DNA from: an uncultured bacterium
Lineage (GTDB): Bacteria; Bacillota; Clostridia; Lachnospirales; Lachnospiraceae
Direction of reading: 5' to 3'
NCBI GenBank assembly: GCA_947071365.1
Contig: CAMTFT010000130.1
Coordinates: 1 to 5,883, forward strand
DNA length: 5,883 nt
How positions within the stretch are numbered: the stretch's first letter is position 1; each line of letters opens with the position of its first letter. Both the position numbers and the translations under genes were made by a program. Of this stretch, positions 5,840-5,883 are shown piece after piece. Below the pieces are notes generated by a model that saw only the letters and a list, made by a program, of their open reading frames with translations, was not told the DNA's origin and searched no databases.

Positions 5840-5883
5840 CTGTCTCTTATACACATCTCCGAGCCCACGAGACGGAGCTACAT
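5840..5883 (-). other. Illumina Nextera read-2 adapter with i7 index (synthetic)
   Basis: Library adapter in inverse orientation to the left end: the 19-bp Tn5 mosaic end (5840-5858), the read-2 primer site CCGAGCCCACGAGAC (5859-5873), an 8-nt barcode GGAGCTAC (5874-5881), and AT, the first bases of the P7 sequence. From memory the barcode matches Nextera XT v2 index N718. The insert ends at 5839 and everything after it should be ignored in translation. Confidence 0.98.

Noticed and set aside
30..5858. 19-bp terminal inverted repeats (30-48 and 5840-5858) that look like transposon ends enclosing the whole window.
   Set aside because: They are Tn5 mosaic ends joined to Illumina primer sites and barcodes, so they come from library preparation; no transposase gene lies between them.

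Overview
The window is a 5,883-bp assembled fragment whose two ends are synthetic. Positions 1-48 and 5840-5883 are Illumina Nextera adapters, index barcodes included, so the biological insert is only about 49-5839. The insert looks like the chromosome of an anaerobic Firmicute, most likely a Lachnospiraceae/Clostridium cluster XIVa relative. That rests on strong purine-rich ribosome binding sites, the clostridial-type 2[4Fe-4S] ferredoxin, the style of the alarmone synthetase, and the gdpP-rplI-dnaB gene order typical of Firmicutes. The taxon is inferred; no marker here fixes genus or species.

Layout, left to right. (1) 51-707, plus strand: a small alarmone ((p)ppGpp) synthetase whose reading frame stays open into the left adapter, so its N-terminus is missing. 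(2) 708-843: a leader with a good extended -10 promoter. (3) 844-2910, 2913-3359 and 3381-4709: gdpP (membrane c-di-AMP phosphodiesterase), rplI (ribosomal protein L9) and dnaB (replicative helicase), with gaps of 2 and 21 bp, almost certainly one operon. (4) 4710-4849: a small inverted repeat and an imperfect intrinsic terminator. (5) 4850-5578: a MerR-type DNA-binding protein with a long charged linker, a coiled coil and an amphipathic C-terminal tail. (6) 5579-5691: a strong two-way terminator plus a second hairpin between convergent genes. (7) 5692-5839, minus strand: the C-terminal 48 residues of a 2[4Fe-4S] ferredoxin, cut by the right adapter.

Taken together, the fragment puts second-messenger genes (ppGpp synthesis, c-di-AMP breakdown) next to a ribosomal protein and the replication helicase. 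ppGpp is known to inhibit GdpP-type phosphodiesterases in Bacillus, so the synthetase and gdpP may be functionally linked as well as adjacent. I see no mobile element, CRISPR array, RNA gene or clearly new multi-gene system. The least explained gene is the MerR-like protein at 4850-5578, whose architecture recalls DNA-membrane tethers such as RacA.
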